From Varanus komodoensis (taxonomy: Eukaryota > Chordata > Lepidosauria > Squamata > Varanidae), in assembly GCF_004798865.1 (NCBI RefSeq), contig NW_025335268.1, forward strand, positions 7,839,127 to 7,903,126: DNA of 64,000 bases, read 5' to 3'. Below, piece after piece: positions 12,158 through 23,150 of the stretch (within the stretch, counting starts at the first letter, position 1; each line of letters begins with the position of its first letter). Both the position numbers and the translations under genes were made by a program. The notes beneath the pieces were generated by a model, which was not told the origin of the DNA, did no database searches, and was given only the letters and a program-made list of their open reading frames with translations.

Positions 12158-12734
12158 GGCTTCAAGATCACTGCAGTTGGGGACTGCAGCCAAGATATTA
12201 AAAGACGCTTGCTCCTTGGGAGGAAAGCTATGGCAAAGCTAGACAGCATACTAAAAAGCAGAGACATCACCCTGCCAACAAAAGTGTGTATAGTCAAGGC
12301 TATGGTTTTCCCAGTTGCAATGTACGGCTGTGAAAGCTGGACCATAAGGAAGACTGAGTGCCGAAGAATTGAGGCCTTTGAATTGTGGTGCTGGAGGAGA
12401 CCCCTGCAAGTCCCTTGGACCGCAAGGCGATCAAAACAGTCAGTCCTAGAGGAGATCAACCCTGACTGCTCTTTAGAAGGCCACATCCTGAAGATGAAAC
12501 TCAAATACTTTGGCCACCTAATGAGAAGGAAGCACTCCCTGGAGAAGAGCCTAATGCTGGGAACAATTGACAGCAAAAGAAGGGGACGACAGAGAATGAG
12601 GCGGCTGGATGGAGTCACTGAAGCAGTTGGCATGAGCTTAGGTGGACTCCGGGGGTTGGCGGAGGGCAGGAAGGCCTGAAGGAATGTTGTCCATGGGGTC
12701 GCGATGGGTCGGACAGGACTTCGCGACTAACAAC
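12158..12734 (+). mobile_element. BovB (RTE-clade) LINE, 5'-truncated 3' end
   Basis: The + strand keeps one long open frame from 12209 that matches the C-terminal region of the BovB reverse transcriptase polyprotein: YGCESWTIRKTE, ELWCWRRPLQVPWTARRS, FGHLMRRKHSLEKSLMLG and RGRQRMRRLDGVTEAVG, in that order. The frame stops at 12677-12679 (TGA), where the family has a tryptophan codon (AWR.). Beyond it the reading continues as RNVVHGVAMGRTGLRD to a TAA, the usual end. So one W-to-stop change is the only obvious coding break. The 7-bp word AGCTTAT occurs just before (12151-12157) and just after (12735-12741), a plausible target duplication. BovB is known for horizontal transfer between squamates and ruminants. 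Confidence 0.9.
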
Positions 12735-12743
12735 AGCTTATTG

Positions 12744-12890
12744 TTTCTTGTTGTTATGTGCCATCAAGTTGTGTCCAACTTCTGGTAAATGAAATGAAAA
12801 TGAAATGAATGAAATAAATGAAAACCCTCCAAAATGCCCTGCCCAAAACAGCTCCATTCAGCTCTCCAGCCTATTATGGCCTTCTATATA
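12744..12890 (-). mobile_element. RTE LINE 3' end fragment, antisense
   Basis: Begins with TTGTTGTTATGTGCCATCAA and continues to CCTCCAAAATGCCCTGCC and CAGCTCCATTCAGCTCT. This is the same layout as the RTE copy at 26310-26610 read on the + strand, so the element itself points left. A small GAAAT/GAAATGA repeat (about 12787-12825) interrupts it. It lies head-on against the BovB 3' end, the two 3' ends facing each other. Confidence 0.65.
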
Positions 12891-14844
12891 AAAGCCTATT
12901 ATCAATCATGCAAAGTGTACAAAATACATCAAAAGAAAATTGTGACTCAGTCATATTCTTTTAAAAGGGTGTTAGATACTTAATCGGGGGTTGGGCTTGT
13001 GTATTGTTTTAATGAGTTTTCAAAACTGCATCAAAAGCAATGCTTCAGGTTGGTGTTAACCTGAAGAAAAAAGGAACTAAATGTGAAGTGAAAAGCAAAG
13101 GAACCTGTGAATACAGCAGGCCAACAAGCTCATCAGATGGGCAAAAACAAGTCTGGTTTTCCTCTAAACTTAGAAGAAAAGGCAAAACAGTTTTTTACTT
13201 TTCTTAGTAATACTGCTAGGTATCCACAATACTGCCAAGTATGTAGGATGCAGAATGGCACTGCTGACACAAGGCTGCATATAGAACATTGTAAGAAGAG
13301 CAGGTAAATCTTCCCCTGATGTGGATATTATTAGGTTTTGTAGTCATGTTGCAAGAGGAGATCGGGGTTTTTTGCAGGGTCTTTTCCCTGTGCTTATACG
13401 AGTCTTTGTTATATACGAGTAGCCTCTTTTCTAGTGTAAAGCTGCACAAGATTTTTGATGGCATTTGCAAACCAAAAATCTGTTATTCTGGAGGTGCGGG
13501 TTGTCTATTTTTCTCTGCATATCTACACAACTGCACCACAGTGAATAACCAAATAATTTAATATTTAACTTCAAAGCAGCATGTGCATTACTGGGCTTAA
13601 AAAGGAGCCAGAAACAGCACCATGACTTGGATACCTTCCTTTTCCCATGCCACATCCTTCTCTCCCTTCTGTTCCCTAATCTTTCCTTGCAAGGATTTCA
13701 ATGGATTTGTCAGTAATAGATTTGATTTTAGACAACAGATTTTAACTTGGGGGCTATTTTGTGCACTGACACAGGTTCACAGCTATGAATGCTTGCACAA
13801 TTTATTTTTAACCTGCATTCCTAAACACCGGTGAAGTTATGTATGTAGTTAAGGGACTAAAATGAACATACTGATATAGCAGCATGCCTCTCATTTGCTG
13901 CACAATTTTTGTAGCATTATACTCTGGCTTTTTCTCATGCTATATAGGCAGAGGATTCAATACATATGACCGGCTCCTCTGACATACATCACCAGCTCCC
14001 ACAATAACAATATCATTCATTGAGGTGTGGCAACTGATCACATCATAAACATGCATGGTTACTGCGCTGCATTTATTGTGCGCTCCCAGAGCAACAACTG
14101 CATTTTGGAAGGAAACCAGCCTTGTGGTACTTCACAAATGAAATAGCCCTGGTGAAGATTTTGCCTAGGGTTGTCCTGTAGTAAGTTGTTAGATACCAAT
14201 GTGGCCTTGTTGATCTGTTTTTGTTTGGTTGGCTGGTGTGATGTGGTCCCCCCACCACACATTCATTGGTGCCTATTAGTTTGACAGATGTCTGATGTTA
14301 TGAATCTCTATCCAGCAAGTGTAAACAATTGAGTTTTAACATAGGGCTTGGCTGTAGACCAGGGATGGGGACAGCTTTGTGCTCTGAGGGCTGGATTCTA
14401 ATTTGGAGAAGCTGTCCTTTGCTAAAAATAAGAGGAAGTATAAATTGCATGCAATTAAAAACCAAGCAGCAAAAAAAATCATAAACCCAATCACCTTTGC
14501 AAAGCTTTGTATAATAACCAAAAATACACATGGCCAAATGAAACATTGTGACAGCAGACTCAGCTGTCCAATCTTGAATCTGTCCCCAATTAAATAGGGG
14601 TGGGGTGGGCACAGAGATATGGAGGGAGGTTTTTAGAATAAGAGCATGTGGAGAGGATGGAATCCAAAAAGTGCACCTCAACTTTTGTAGTCTTCTTTAA
14701 TAGACACAAAATGGGGAGCTACCTTTTGCAAATTTCAGGGATGGGGTGACGAAAGTGACTTATTTTTAGGTGGGTGAATTTGGAGGAGAATACCATATAA
14801 CATCCTTGCATTACATTTTAATGTATTTATTTTTAAAAACTCAG
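12891..14844. other. Intergenic sequence, nothing recognised
   Basis: No gene, RNA or nameable repeat. Open frames of 60-130 codons on both strands overlap one another and have no family resemblance. Confidence 0.5.
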
Positions 14845-15190
14845 AATCATAGATTAGTAGAGTTGGAAGGAGCCATGAAGGCCATTGGGTCCAACCCCCT
14901 GTTGTTGCAGGACACTAGCTTACACTCAGATGGCTGTCCAGTTTCTTTTTGAATGTCTCTAGTGTGAAGAACCCACAACCTCTCTAGGTAGCTGGTTCCA
15001 CTGTCATACTGCTCTGACTGTGAGGAAGCTTTTCCTAATACCTAGCCTGAATCTGGGTTCTTGCAGCTTGAACTGAACATGTCCTACACTCTGGTATCAG
15101 CAAGAAGCAATCTTGACCTTCTTCTTTGTGATGGCCTTTGGGGTACTTATAACTGATGCTATGCCATTGCTGCAGCATTCCTAGTATATT
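14845..15190 (-). mobile_element. CR1 LINE 3' UTR, antisense
   Basis: Begins with AATCATAGATTAGTAGAGTT, the reverse of the CR1 3' terminus. It continues through GGGTCCAACCCCCTG, CTGTCCAGTTTC, AGGAAGCTTTTCCTAATACC and TTGCAGCTTGAACT, the conserved CR1 3' untranslated blocks seen in reptiles and birds. The element is truncated at its 5' side (right end) and has no coding part. Confidence 0.85.
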
Positions 15191-15364
15191 CTGGGACTAT
15201 ATCTAAGGGCAGCCGCCCTTCGTCCAACGTCCCCCCCTTGAAGTTCACTGCATTGGATTGTAGTGTCCTTCTGCAGCAATGTGGATTTGTACTGGGAAGG
15301 CCCCTGACACATCCCAGATTCGCATTCCTGCATACTTTATTTGCTTTACAGTATAAATTTCAGT

Positions 15365-15890
15365 ATGTCTTTTATTCATTTATTTTTTTTATTTAAAACA
15401 TTTATATGCTGTCCTTCACTATCGCGTCTCAGGACGGCTTACAAGATTAAAAGGAATAACCATAAAAACAATCAGTAAAATGATACAATAAAATTACCAA
15501 AACCAATACAAATGAATCCAATCAAAACAAAACAAAAGCAACTGTGAATCGGTAAAAATGCTAATTTTTAAAATAACAATTAAATAATAAGGTTTTAACT
15601 TGGTGCCGAAAAGAATATAGGCTTGGTGCCAGGCAAACCTCCATGGGGAGCGTATTCCATAATCTGGACGTCACCGCAGAGAAGGCCCTGTTTCGAGTAG
15701 ATGTCCTTTTTACCTCCTTTAGGGAGGGTTCTCAGAGCAGGGCCTCTCCCGCAGATCTTAAGGCGCATGAGGGCATATAAGGAAGGAGACGTTTCTTCAG
15801 GTGTCCTGGTCCCAAGTCGTTTAGGGCTTCATAGGTCAAAACCAGCACCTTGAATTCAGTTGAAATCAGTCCCTGTCTTCTTGAAGCACC
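15365..15890 (-). mobile_element. L2-type LINE 3' end, antisense
   Basis: The left end has A/T-rich TTTATTT repeats and TTTATATGCTGTCC, the 3' end of the element. Moving right come the untranslated region and the last coding segment on the minus strand (about 15735-15860), readable as FKVLVLTYEALNDLGPGHL then KKRLLPYMPS and LRSAGEALL. This matches the L2-clade signature of the kind TFKALHGLAP.YL...YTPSR.LRS. It is the same family as 45070-45485. Coding ability is lost. Confidence 0.75.
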
Positions 15891-15969
15891 TCTGGGGTTA
15901 TACATCTCCTTAAAACAAAACCATTCTGAAATTTTAACTCTCCTGCCCTCCCTCTTTCTCCCCCTGCCA

Positions 15970-16000
15970 CTACACACACACACACACAGAGAGAGAAAGA
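15970..16000. repeat. CA/GA microsatellite
   Basis: (CA)n changing to GAGAGAAAGAAA at about 15973-16001. Confidence 0.8.
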
Positions 16001-17540
16001 AACAAAAATTACATACTTGCATAGTTTGTATATGTCCTTATCAATGAATACTTATGAAATGCATTCATGTGAAAGTACTTCTTAGCAATTACGGATGTGC
16101 TTTAAAAAAAGGAAGACCAGATATTTAAATAAGTATATTTAAATAAGCATCCATTTGAAGACGATTCTTACATGCCACCTCTTCAAATATTGAAAGTGTT
16201 ATAAGGTCCTCAATCTATTGCATTATATGAGGTGAGTGTTAATATTTCCAGTTTTGTAATATCAGTTTTTTAGCAGTCAAAAGGGTGCAGCAAATCCATT
16301 TATGCTTTTCTATTCATTAATTTCCAAGAAGCAGGTAGGTTTAAAAGAACATATACAAACACAAACAAAAGACTGTGCCAATATAAAATTTATCTGTATA
16401 ATATCTACCTCCCCAAAAAGAAACAACTATCTGTCAGTGCCAAGGCATACAATTTTAAAAAGAGTCACTGCATCGCACTGCAAGCAATTAACTGAATTAG
16501 ACAAATTTATTAAAGAAATGTTGCAGTGTCCAACAGACACAAAGCAAAAGCTATTGCTGAATAAGACACTCTGTCCTGCTGAAATTACTCTCAAGGTATG
16601 GAACCCGGGGTTCTGCCAGAGACCCTCATCAGTCCTTTCCCCAGAACATCCGGTCCTGGCTGCTTAACTGCCCACCTAGCTGAAACAATGACTTGCATAC
16701 TGTCTTTTTAAGGCTCACTTTCCTCCCCAACCACAGAAGTTTCCCCTCATCTCAGATCTGTTTTCAGGAAAGATCCAGTGGGATCCATTGAGAGGTGCCT
16801 TTTCAGTTCTTCACAATGTGGTGGGGGGGGGGCTCTTTCCTATGCATTGTACCCTCCACTTCTTTCAGCTACTTTTTTGTATTGTGCTTTTGTGGGAAGC
16901 TGAGAGGTTAGATGCAGTATATTGGCTAGTGCTGGGCTACGCAAGTACTTTGTACAAACTGCTGCAAAATGCTTCATTTCTCTCCAAGCTGCCATTCTCT
17001 CCCCATCTGTTTCTCTCCTCCTACCTATTGTCAAGGCTCCTGGCTCTGAGTAGGATTCTGATTGAGATGGGTCAAGGCCCTTTTCTAGACCACCCCAACC
17101 AGCAGATGTAGCTCTCCCATCATCTGTTTCTGAGGTTGATTCCCCTGTGGCTTATCCTGTCCCTGAGACTTCCCTTTAAGAACTATATAGTCTGCCTCCA
17201 GCAAGGGTAGAATCTCTGAAAGACCTGACTCTGTCAGCCTTTGAGGCTTCAGTTGATTGTAGTCCTTTGCTGGGACAACAGCTCCTCATGGAGAACTTTC
17301 CAGCCAGTGTTTCATGCAGTGTGTTCTCAATGATCCCATAACCATCTGTTTCCATGGTCTTCTCATCCAGCCAGGACACCCATCAGCCTTAGATACCAAT
17401 AACACCATTAGAATTGGAAGCCAGTCCATTCAATGCCTCATCCACAAGGCTTGCATGGACATTTGTGGTTTTCCTTTGACTTTCTGCTTTAGATGCTTTG
17501 GATTGTTCATGGTGTGTGAACTTATTAACCCCATGTTCAA

Positions 17541-17570
17541 GTTAGGGTTAGGGTTACGGTTAGGGTTACG
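17541..17570 (+). repeat. Interstitial telomere-like repeat
   Basis: Five tandem hexamers on the + strand: TTAGGG, TTAGGG, TTACGG, TTAGGG, TTACG-. Three match the vertebrate telomere unit exactly and two carry a single G-to-C change. It is far too short to be a chromosome end and fits a short interstitial telomeric sequence, as left by telomerase-related break repair or chance expansion. Confidence 0.75.
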
Positions 17571-18267
17571 TGTATCTGTATGTGTATATGTATATGCATG
17601 TGCTTGGAGGGAAATTCTTTAATTTCATATTCAAAGGTGAGTCATGCAGTATGCAGAATAAGTCAGCTTTCCCTGCTATTTTCTCCCATCATCTCCAGAA
17701 ACATGTATTTATTTGATTTAGTAATATGTTTAATTGATTTACATGTGGCTTACCTTATTGCTAAAAATATTGAAGTAGTTTAATAACTCAAACTTTAAAA
17801 TAAATCACAACAAATACAAATACACATCAATTAAATTGTGTAAAACCAAAAACTTCAAAGAATTTCAAGAACTGGGATCACATAGTTAACTGATAACATT
17901 AATTACTGAAATCCTCAGTCCAACAGTACATGGAACTCTTCTATGGAATTTTCTCCCAAATACAGTTACGGGCTTGCTAGAACTTGAAAAGAGTGGCCAA
18001 CCTCCCCTCTCTTTCAGACCTTCCTCAGAGCTCTTAAAGAGAAGCCATGTGTGGTGGCTGGAATAGGAAAATCTCAATGTTTGGTTTTGCAGGTGAGATG
18101 AGCTGTATGAACCCATGTCGGGTTTTACACCCTGGTGGAATTTCAAGTATCTTTGCTCCTGATCTAGAATAGCTTTTTCTCAAAGAACTAAACAGAAGGG
18201 ACTAATTTTAGTTTCTCTCCTGAGCAACTAGATTTGTTTCTCAGAGCTGATAATGTAATAACCAAGT

Positions 18268-18292
18268 TGCCATCCATCCATCCATCCATCCA
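18268..18292. repeat. (CATC)n microsatellite
   Basis: Five to six CATC units in a row. Confidence 0.85.
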
Positions 18293-18857
18293 TATCAAAT
18301 TTCCAGTTTTCATGTGAACAGAAATAAGATTGCTTTTACTACACTGGGAACTATCTCAAGGTATAGACATTACAACAGTGACATCAACAAAGCAGAAAAA
18401 CCCTAGTAATGGGGCCACTCCATATCTTTGGCATTGTAAATGAAGGTGGGTTATGGCAAGATATGGTGGGCTGTACCACCTTCCTAAAGGTTTGTCAGCC
18501 AACCTGCTGCTTTGTGTCTTGATTTGTTTGGTATTTTGGTCTATTTTAGTCTTGTCGCTAAACTATGTAAAATCACCTTGGAAAGAATTCAGGATCGGTG
18601 TATGACAAGAATGGTTTAAAAGGGTATTGTTCCTTTTGCTCTAGTTCAGCAGTGCCCATTTTCCTGAATAGAGAAAAGACTGGTGGTTCCATTACATCAT
18701 TTAATTTCCTTCAAACAAGAGAGTGCTCAAGAATGAAAAATAAAGGACCCACAATTATCCACTACTTTCTTGTCCTAGGGCACTGAAGCCTGAAACCATC
18801 GCACCTTCTGGTACCACCTAATGCTTGCAAATCCTCCACCTCCATATCCCCTTAAAC

Positions 18858-19228
18858 CAGGGGTCGCCAGACTTTTTAACCAGGGGGCCAGTTGAAAGGT
18901 GCCAGTGCTGGGTGCAGGCCAGAAAGGTGGTGCCGGCGGTGCATGTGGGCTGGCGCAAGGGGGGGGCAGCGCATGCACTGAGCGGTGGTGGGGCGCACAG
19001 CGAGGGAAGGCAAGGGGAGGCGGGGGCCAGCACATGCCACAACGTGGGCGCATGAGGCAGCAGCTTGGAGATCGTTTTCTCCGAGTGAGCAAATTGCTGC
19101 CTCCCCACGCGCGGAGCAAGGTGGGCAGCGGCAGGCGCACACATGGCGGGTCCAAATGGGAATGGCGGGCCAGGTAAATGGGCATGGTGACCAGATCCGG
19201 CCCCTGGGCCATAGTTTGAGGATCCGTG
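18858..19228. mobile_element. Nonautonomous hAT element with perfect 8-bp target duplication
   Basis: The left end is CAGGGGTCGCCAGACTTTTT; the right end is TAGTTTGAGGATCCGTG, an imperfect inverted copy of the CAGGGGTCCTCAAAC-type end. The 8-bp word CCTTAAAC stands immediately outside both ends (18850-18857 and 19229-19236), as hAT transposases leave. The 371-bp interior is very GC-rich (GGGGCGCACAGCGAGGGAAG and similar) and holds no transposase, so it depended on another element for movement. Several overlapping GC-rich open frames here are by-products of the composition. Confidence 0.85.
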
Positions 19229-20831
19229 CCTTAAACCATTCCCCCTTCCTATTCCCAGTACCCCTTCTTTGACTAGCTTGCTTTTGGAACATCGTACCTG
19301 AGGAAGAAACACAGAGAGCGCATATGCTTGCACACTTTTGTGACTGTTGAGTTGGCCTTGATAAAGGTATTAAATTAATGTGGATGTTGGCATTCTTCTA
19401 AAATCAATTCCTTTACAGATATGCAGCCACAGCATATTAGAACAAATGAATTCCTAAAAACAGGCAGCACAGACACTAATCCTGCATCAAGTTCCAAAAG
19501 AAAAGTGCACCCCACAAATTTCAGCCTTTCACACTTTTCACCAACTCCATCCAGAAGAACTGGTAGAAGTGGACTATTAGGCATTGATCTAGGGCCCTGT
19601 AGGTCCAAGGGTCCACAAACAGTTTTCTCAACACTGTAGTATAATTTTTAAACTAACAAAGAAGTTGGACATTCTCTGGAATGAAGCCACATTTGCATCC
19701 ATTGCTTCCATTTCCCCAGAGTTACTTCTCCATGCAAGATGCCAGGTGAAACTTCGGCTCCACTCTGCAGCTGTGCAAACTCTTTGTAAGTTGGAAGAAA
19801 AGGAAAAGTCTGCTGACTCTGCTGCTGCGTGGTAAGGAGCAGAAGGAAGCAGGGGAAAGAGAAAAGGAGATCAAGTCGAGGGGGGATCAAAGTAAGGAGA
19901 CAGCAAGTAAACACAGGAGATGGAAGAAGAATGCACTTCCAGAGCAGGGTTGAAAGACTGATGAAGAAGGCAAAATCACTGTGAAGGCACTGGAAACAGT
20001 GAGGACAGAGAGAGAGTGGAAGAATACATGGGAGACTGGAAAGAATGAAAGGGGAGTGAAACCAAGGAGACTAAACACCAAGGAAAATGTATTTTGCCAG
20101 GGTCCCCTCAAGCCTTGCAGTACCATTGACCACAACTCAAATTTCTCAGCTCCAGGGACTTCTCCCTACATTTAAACTTTTTGGACACAACCCCTACTGG
20201 CAGAACAATAATGTCAAATTCAACCTCCAGGTTAATTGCCCATTCATGGAAGCATCACCACTATTTAGCTCCTGTTGAAGGAACACTGATAATTTCAGAG
20301 CATTAGTAGGCAATCAGTTTAGCAAAGAATGGTCACCACCTACTCATCATCCTTCACAATCCTGAAGGTTTCATCTTAGTGCTCTAGCTATCAGTATTCT
20401 TTTTACACTTCACGTATTGGCTGGTTTTTGCATTTCATGGCTTTGTGATACTTATTTTGAGAAATGCTCTTTCCTTAAGCTTTGATTTAATTATTGTAAT
20501 TTGTATTTGCATTTAAGTTGCTTGCACTTCCAGTGGATGTCTGTAGAGCAAGCAAAGGTGCAGTGGTAACCAAGCAGTTCCCAAGGATGCCTAACAGCTT
20601 GTTTTTCTTTTCTTTTTTTTTTCATCTTTCTAGATTTTGCTACCTTTTGTAAGACAAAAAGAGTCCCAGACTGTCTGGCCAGACTCCAGAGCTCTCTCTC
20701 CTGTGCTCCAAGACAGCATATTTGCCAAAAGAGTTACAGGGCAGACTGCATTAATCAAAGGTGACATTGCAAGCCCAACCAACATCAGGCCAGATGGAGT
20801 CAGGGCTTTTGGAAAAGGAAAGGAGGAGGGG
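19229..20831. other. Intergenic sequence
   Basis: No gene recognised. At about 19290-19372, words such as CCTGAGGAAGAAACACAG and CTTGATAAAGGTATTA resemble a dispersed reptilian repeat of uncertain class. The stretch from about 19800 to 20060 is purine-rich. Confidence 0.45.
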
Positions 20832-21007
20832 GTCTTTTCCATTTGGAATCAACTCTTCACATGGGCAGAAACTACTTTGACTAACTGAAGGAATCATTAT
20901 CTTGATTGACACTACTTGTTAACCACCTTTATAGAAAACTCCCTGTAACAACAAGAAACATATAAAGCTCTCATAAAGGACTGTCTTTCAAAAGCCTTCC
21001 ATTTTGG
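20832..21007 (+). repeat. Direct repeat, copy 1
   Basis: A segment of about 170 bp starting GTCTTTTCCATTTGGAATCA and ending AAGCCTTCCATTTT. It is repeated in the same orientation at 22991-23150 with scattered substitutions and small gaps. Shared blocks include ATCTTGATTG.CACTACTTGT and AAGCTCTCATAAAGGACTGT. No family recognised. Confidence 0.75.
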
Positions 21008-21528
21008 TCGGGTCTAGCATGGCTCTTTGTGATATATTCTTCAACATAATGCTTCTCTGAGACAGCGTGGTCTCTCTCAGACTCTGTGAGAAAGCTAAAT
21101 ATTTTTCCAGCTTGACCTTAAAAGAAAGTTAGCTAGCTCATCATAGATAGTACACTTTTCTCATAACTTAATCCAGTGCTCAGCTAGCATTACCAAAAAC
21201 AACACTCACCAAATCCCCTTCTTTCTGCCCTTCATCACATTTTTACATTTTCCCTCAGTAGGTTGGGCTTATTAGTTGCATCTGACAGACAGCTCCTGAT
21301 GCCACAGCAACTTTCAGGCAGAGTAGTGCAGCTAGTCAACTCTTCCATTGCGCAGGGCCTCTCACACTCTTCCTATGTTTTTCTTGCTCTTAACTGCCTT
21401 GCTTCCTCCTGATCCTGGTGTTCTTGACACCCTGAGCACTAAAAAATGCTGATATCTTTTGATATATGATGAAAACAAATCAATGTATAACAAACCAGTC
21501 CAATATTCCACTGCTTCAGCAGCCATTA

Positions 21529-21924
21529 CAGGTAATCCCAGAGTTATGAACATCCAAGTTATGAACAACCTTTAACTTACAAACTACCATAAAGTCCATT
21601 AATTTAAATATTGTGGATAATCATCATCATCACCATAGAGAGAAAGGTAGTGAAAGAGGAAGCAAAAGGGCATCCAGAGCATGCCTTTCTGCCCTGCCCA
21701 TCTCTGGCATTTTCTTGCTGCAAAGAGGAGGCACTGGTGAGTTTGGGCAGGGAGGCCCTGGAAATATTTGTGGTTTTTCCACTTTGATAGGGGTCCTGCG
21801 CTCCTCACCCCCATGAATGTGGAGAGCCAAGAACACACACTCCAACTTACATACAAATTTGACTTAAAGATAAATTTCCATTTTCTCAGGAATGGAACTT
21901 GTTTGTAACCTGCAGACTTCCTTG
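21529..21924. mobile_element. Probable Tigger/mariner-like nonautonomous DNA transposon
   Basis: The left end, TA then CAGGTAATCCCAGAGTTATG, continues with AACATCCAAGTTATGAACAA. The right side has AACTTACATACAAATTTGAC and TGGAACTTGTTTGTAACCTG, which is inverted relative to the left. Ends of the CAGGTAGTCC...ACTTACGAAC type are typical of TcMar-Tigger-like MITEs. The right end is worn and its last bases are uncertain. The interior includes a CAT-rich tract (about 21618-21640) and no transposase. Confidence 0.55.
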
Positions 21925-22990
21925 GGTTAATACCAGCAAAATAAACCCACAAAGCTATGTACTCCCAGCAATGAAGTCAAATGCACAAAACTGTAATAGC
22001 AAGAGTCAGCTTGGCATTCCTGCCTGTACCTCACCCCATAATTGATAAGGCAACATGTGGAGAAAGTGAAAATGCAGTGACATCAAACACACAACCAAGG
22101 AGTGGGCTGCCAGGAAGAGGCTACAATATCTCCATCAGATGCCTCCATGGCTGCCTAGTGGTTAGGAGGGGCTTACCTCCCATTCATTTTCCTCGATAAC
22201 ACAAACAGCAGCAACCTGTCAAAACCACCATTTTGTTTGGGAAAATTTCAGGGGCACACAAGGATGGGAAGGCTCTTATTTCAATTCCAGGAAGCAATAC
22301 AATAGCATTACAATAAGCAATGCAAGAGTAAAGAGCAAGTCTACCTTTGTGGGGATCTGGCCAGCAATTATGACTGAAGATGGAAAAGACAGAAACAACA
22401 GAACTAGAACCTAGCTCTCTTTCTCCAGAGTGTCACCCTGCCACACAGCCACAGAAACAACCAGGAGAAAGAAATTTCATGTGGTCTTTATGGCCACTCA
22501 GTGGTCAAGTTTGTGCCTTATGCATAGAACCAAACACTCCTACTAAAAGGACTCAGTTGGGAGCTGTACCAGAACTCAGGAGGTACCAGTTTATCTCCCT
22601 AGCTATGGTCACCCAAAAACAAGTTCAAGGAATGCACATGTAAAGTTCTATAGCTAGACCAAGTGGTGCAATTTGGCTCTAAGACATGTGTACTTTGCCC
22701 ATTCTTCTGTGTGTCTACACACCTGCTTCATTTAACAATAACAACAATGGAAATGTCCCCAATCCTGCACAATTCAATTAGCCAATGAAGTGTAGAAAGC
22801 TTGGGGGGAAACTAGGAATGGATTTGTGGGTAGAGGAATGGTAAATCAGTCTGGTAATGAATATGATTTCAAGGCTTGAATAGGAAAGTTCCCTGTTCCT
22901 TCATTCTAAATCTATGTTTTCTTGCACCTGGCTCTGGTTGATTATCTCAAGATTCTAGTGAAAGTAGATCTCACAAGCCACGTCTGTTGT
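21925..22990. other. Intergenic sequence, nothing recognised
   Basis: No gene or nameable repeat. Confidence 0.45.
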
Positions 22991-23150
22991 GTCTTTTCCA
23001 TTTGGAACCAACTCTTCACATGGAAAGAAGCTGGAGGGATGGCTATCTTGATTGGCACTACTTGTTAATAACCTTCATAGAAAACACCTGTAGCAACATG
23101 AAACCTATCAAGCTCTCATAAAGGACTGTATTTTAAAAGCCTTCTATTCT
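22991..23150 (+). repeat. Direct repeat, copy 2
   Basis: Second copy of the 20832-21007 segment, about 2.16 kb downstream in the same orientation. It is slightly shorter. The sequence between the copies shows no coding relation to any mobile element I know. Confidence 0.75.

Larger units (their letters stand above)
16002..18849. other. Intergenic sequence, mostly featureless
   Basis: No gene recognised. Contains the telomere-like tract at 17541-17570 and a CATC microsatellite at about 18268-18292. The rest is AT-rich with short chance frames. Confidence 0.5.

Noticed and set aside
16980-17200. A promoter-like stretch with CTTTAAGAACTATATAG, considered as part of an LTR
   Set aside because: Only one copy is present, no flanking duplication was found and no internal region is recognisable.
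18775-19333. Several overlapping GC-rich open frames on both strands
   Set aside because: They coincide with the GC-rich interior of a nonautonomous hAT element with an exact 8-bp duplication and resemble no protein family.
20832-23150. Direct repeat pair read as terminal repeats of an LTR element
   Set aside because: Nothing between the copies resembles gag, pol or env, and the copies show no typical terminal dinucleotides or primer site, so no LTR element is claimed.
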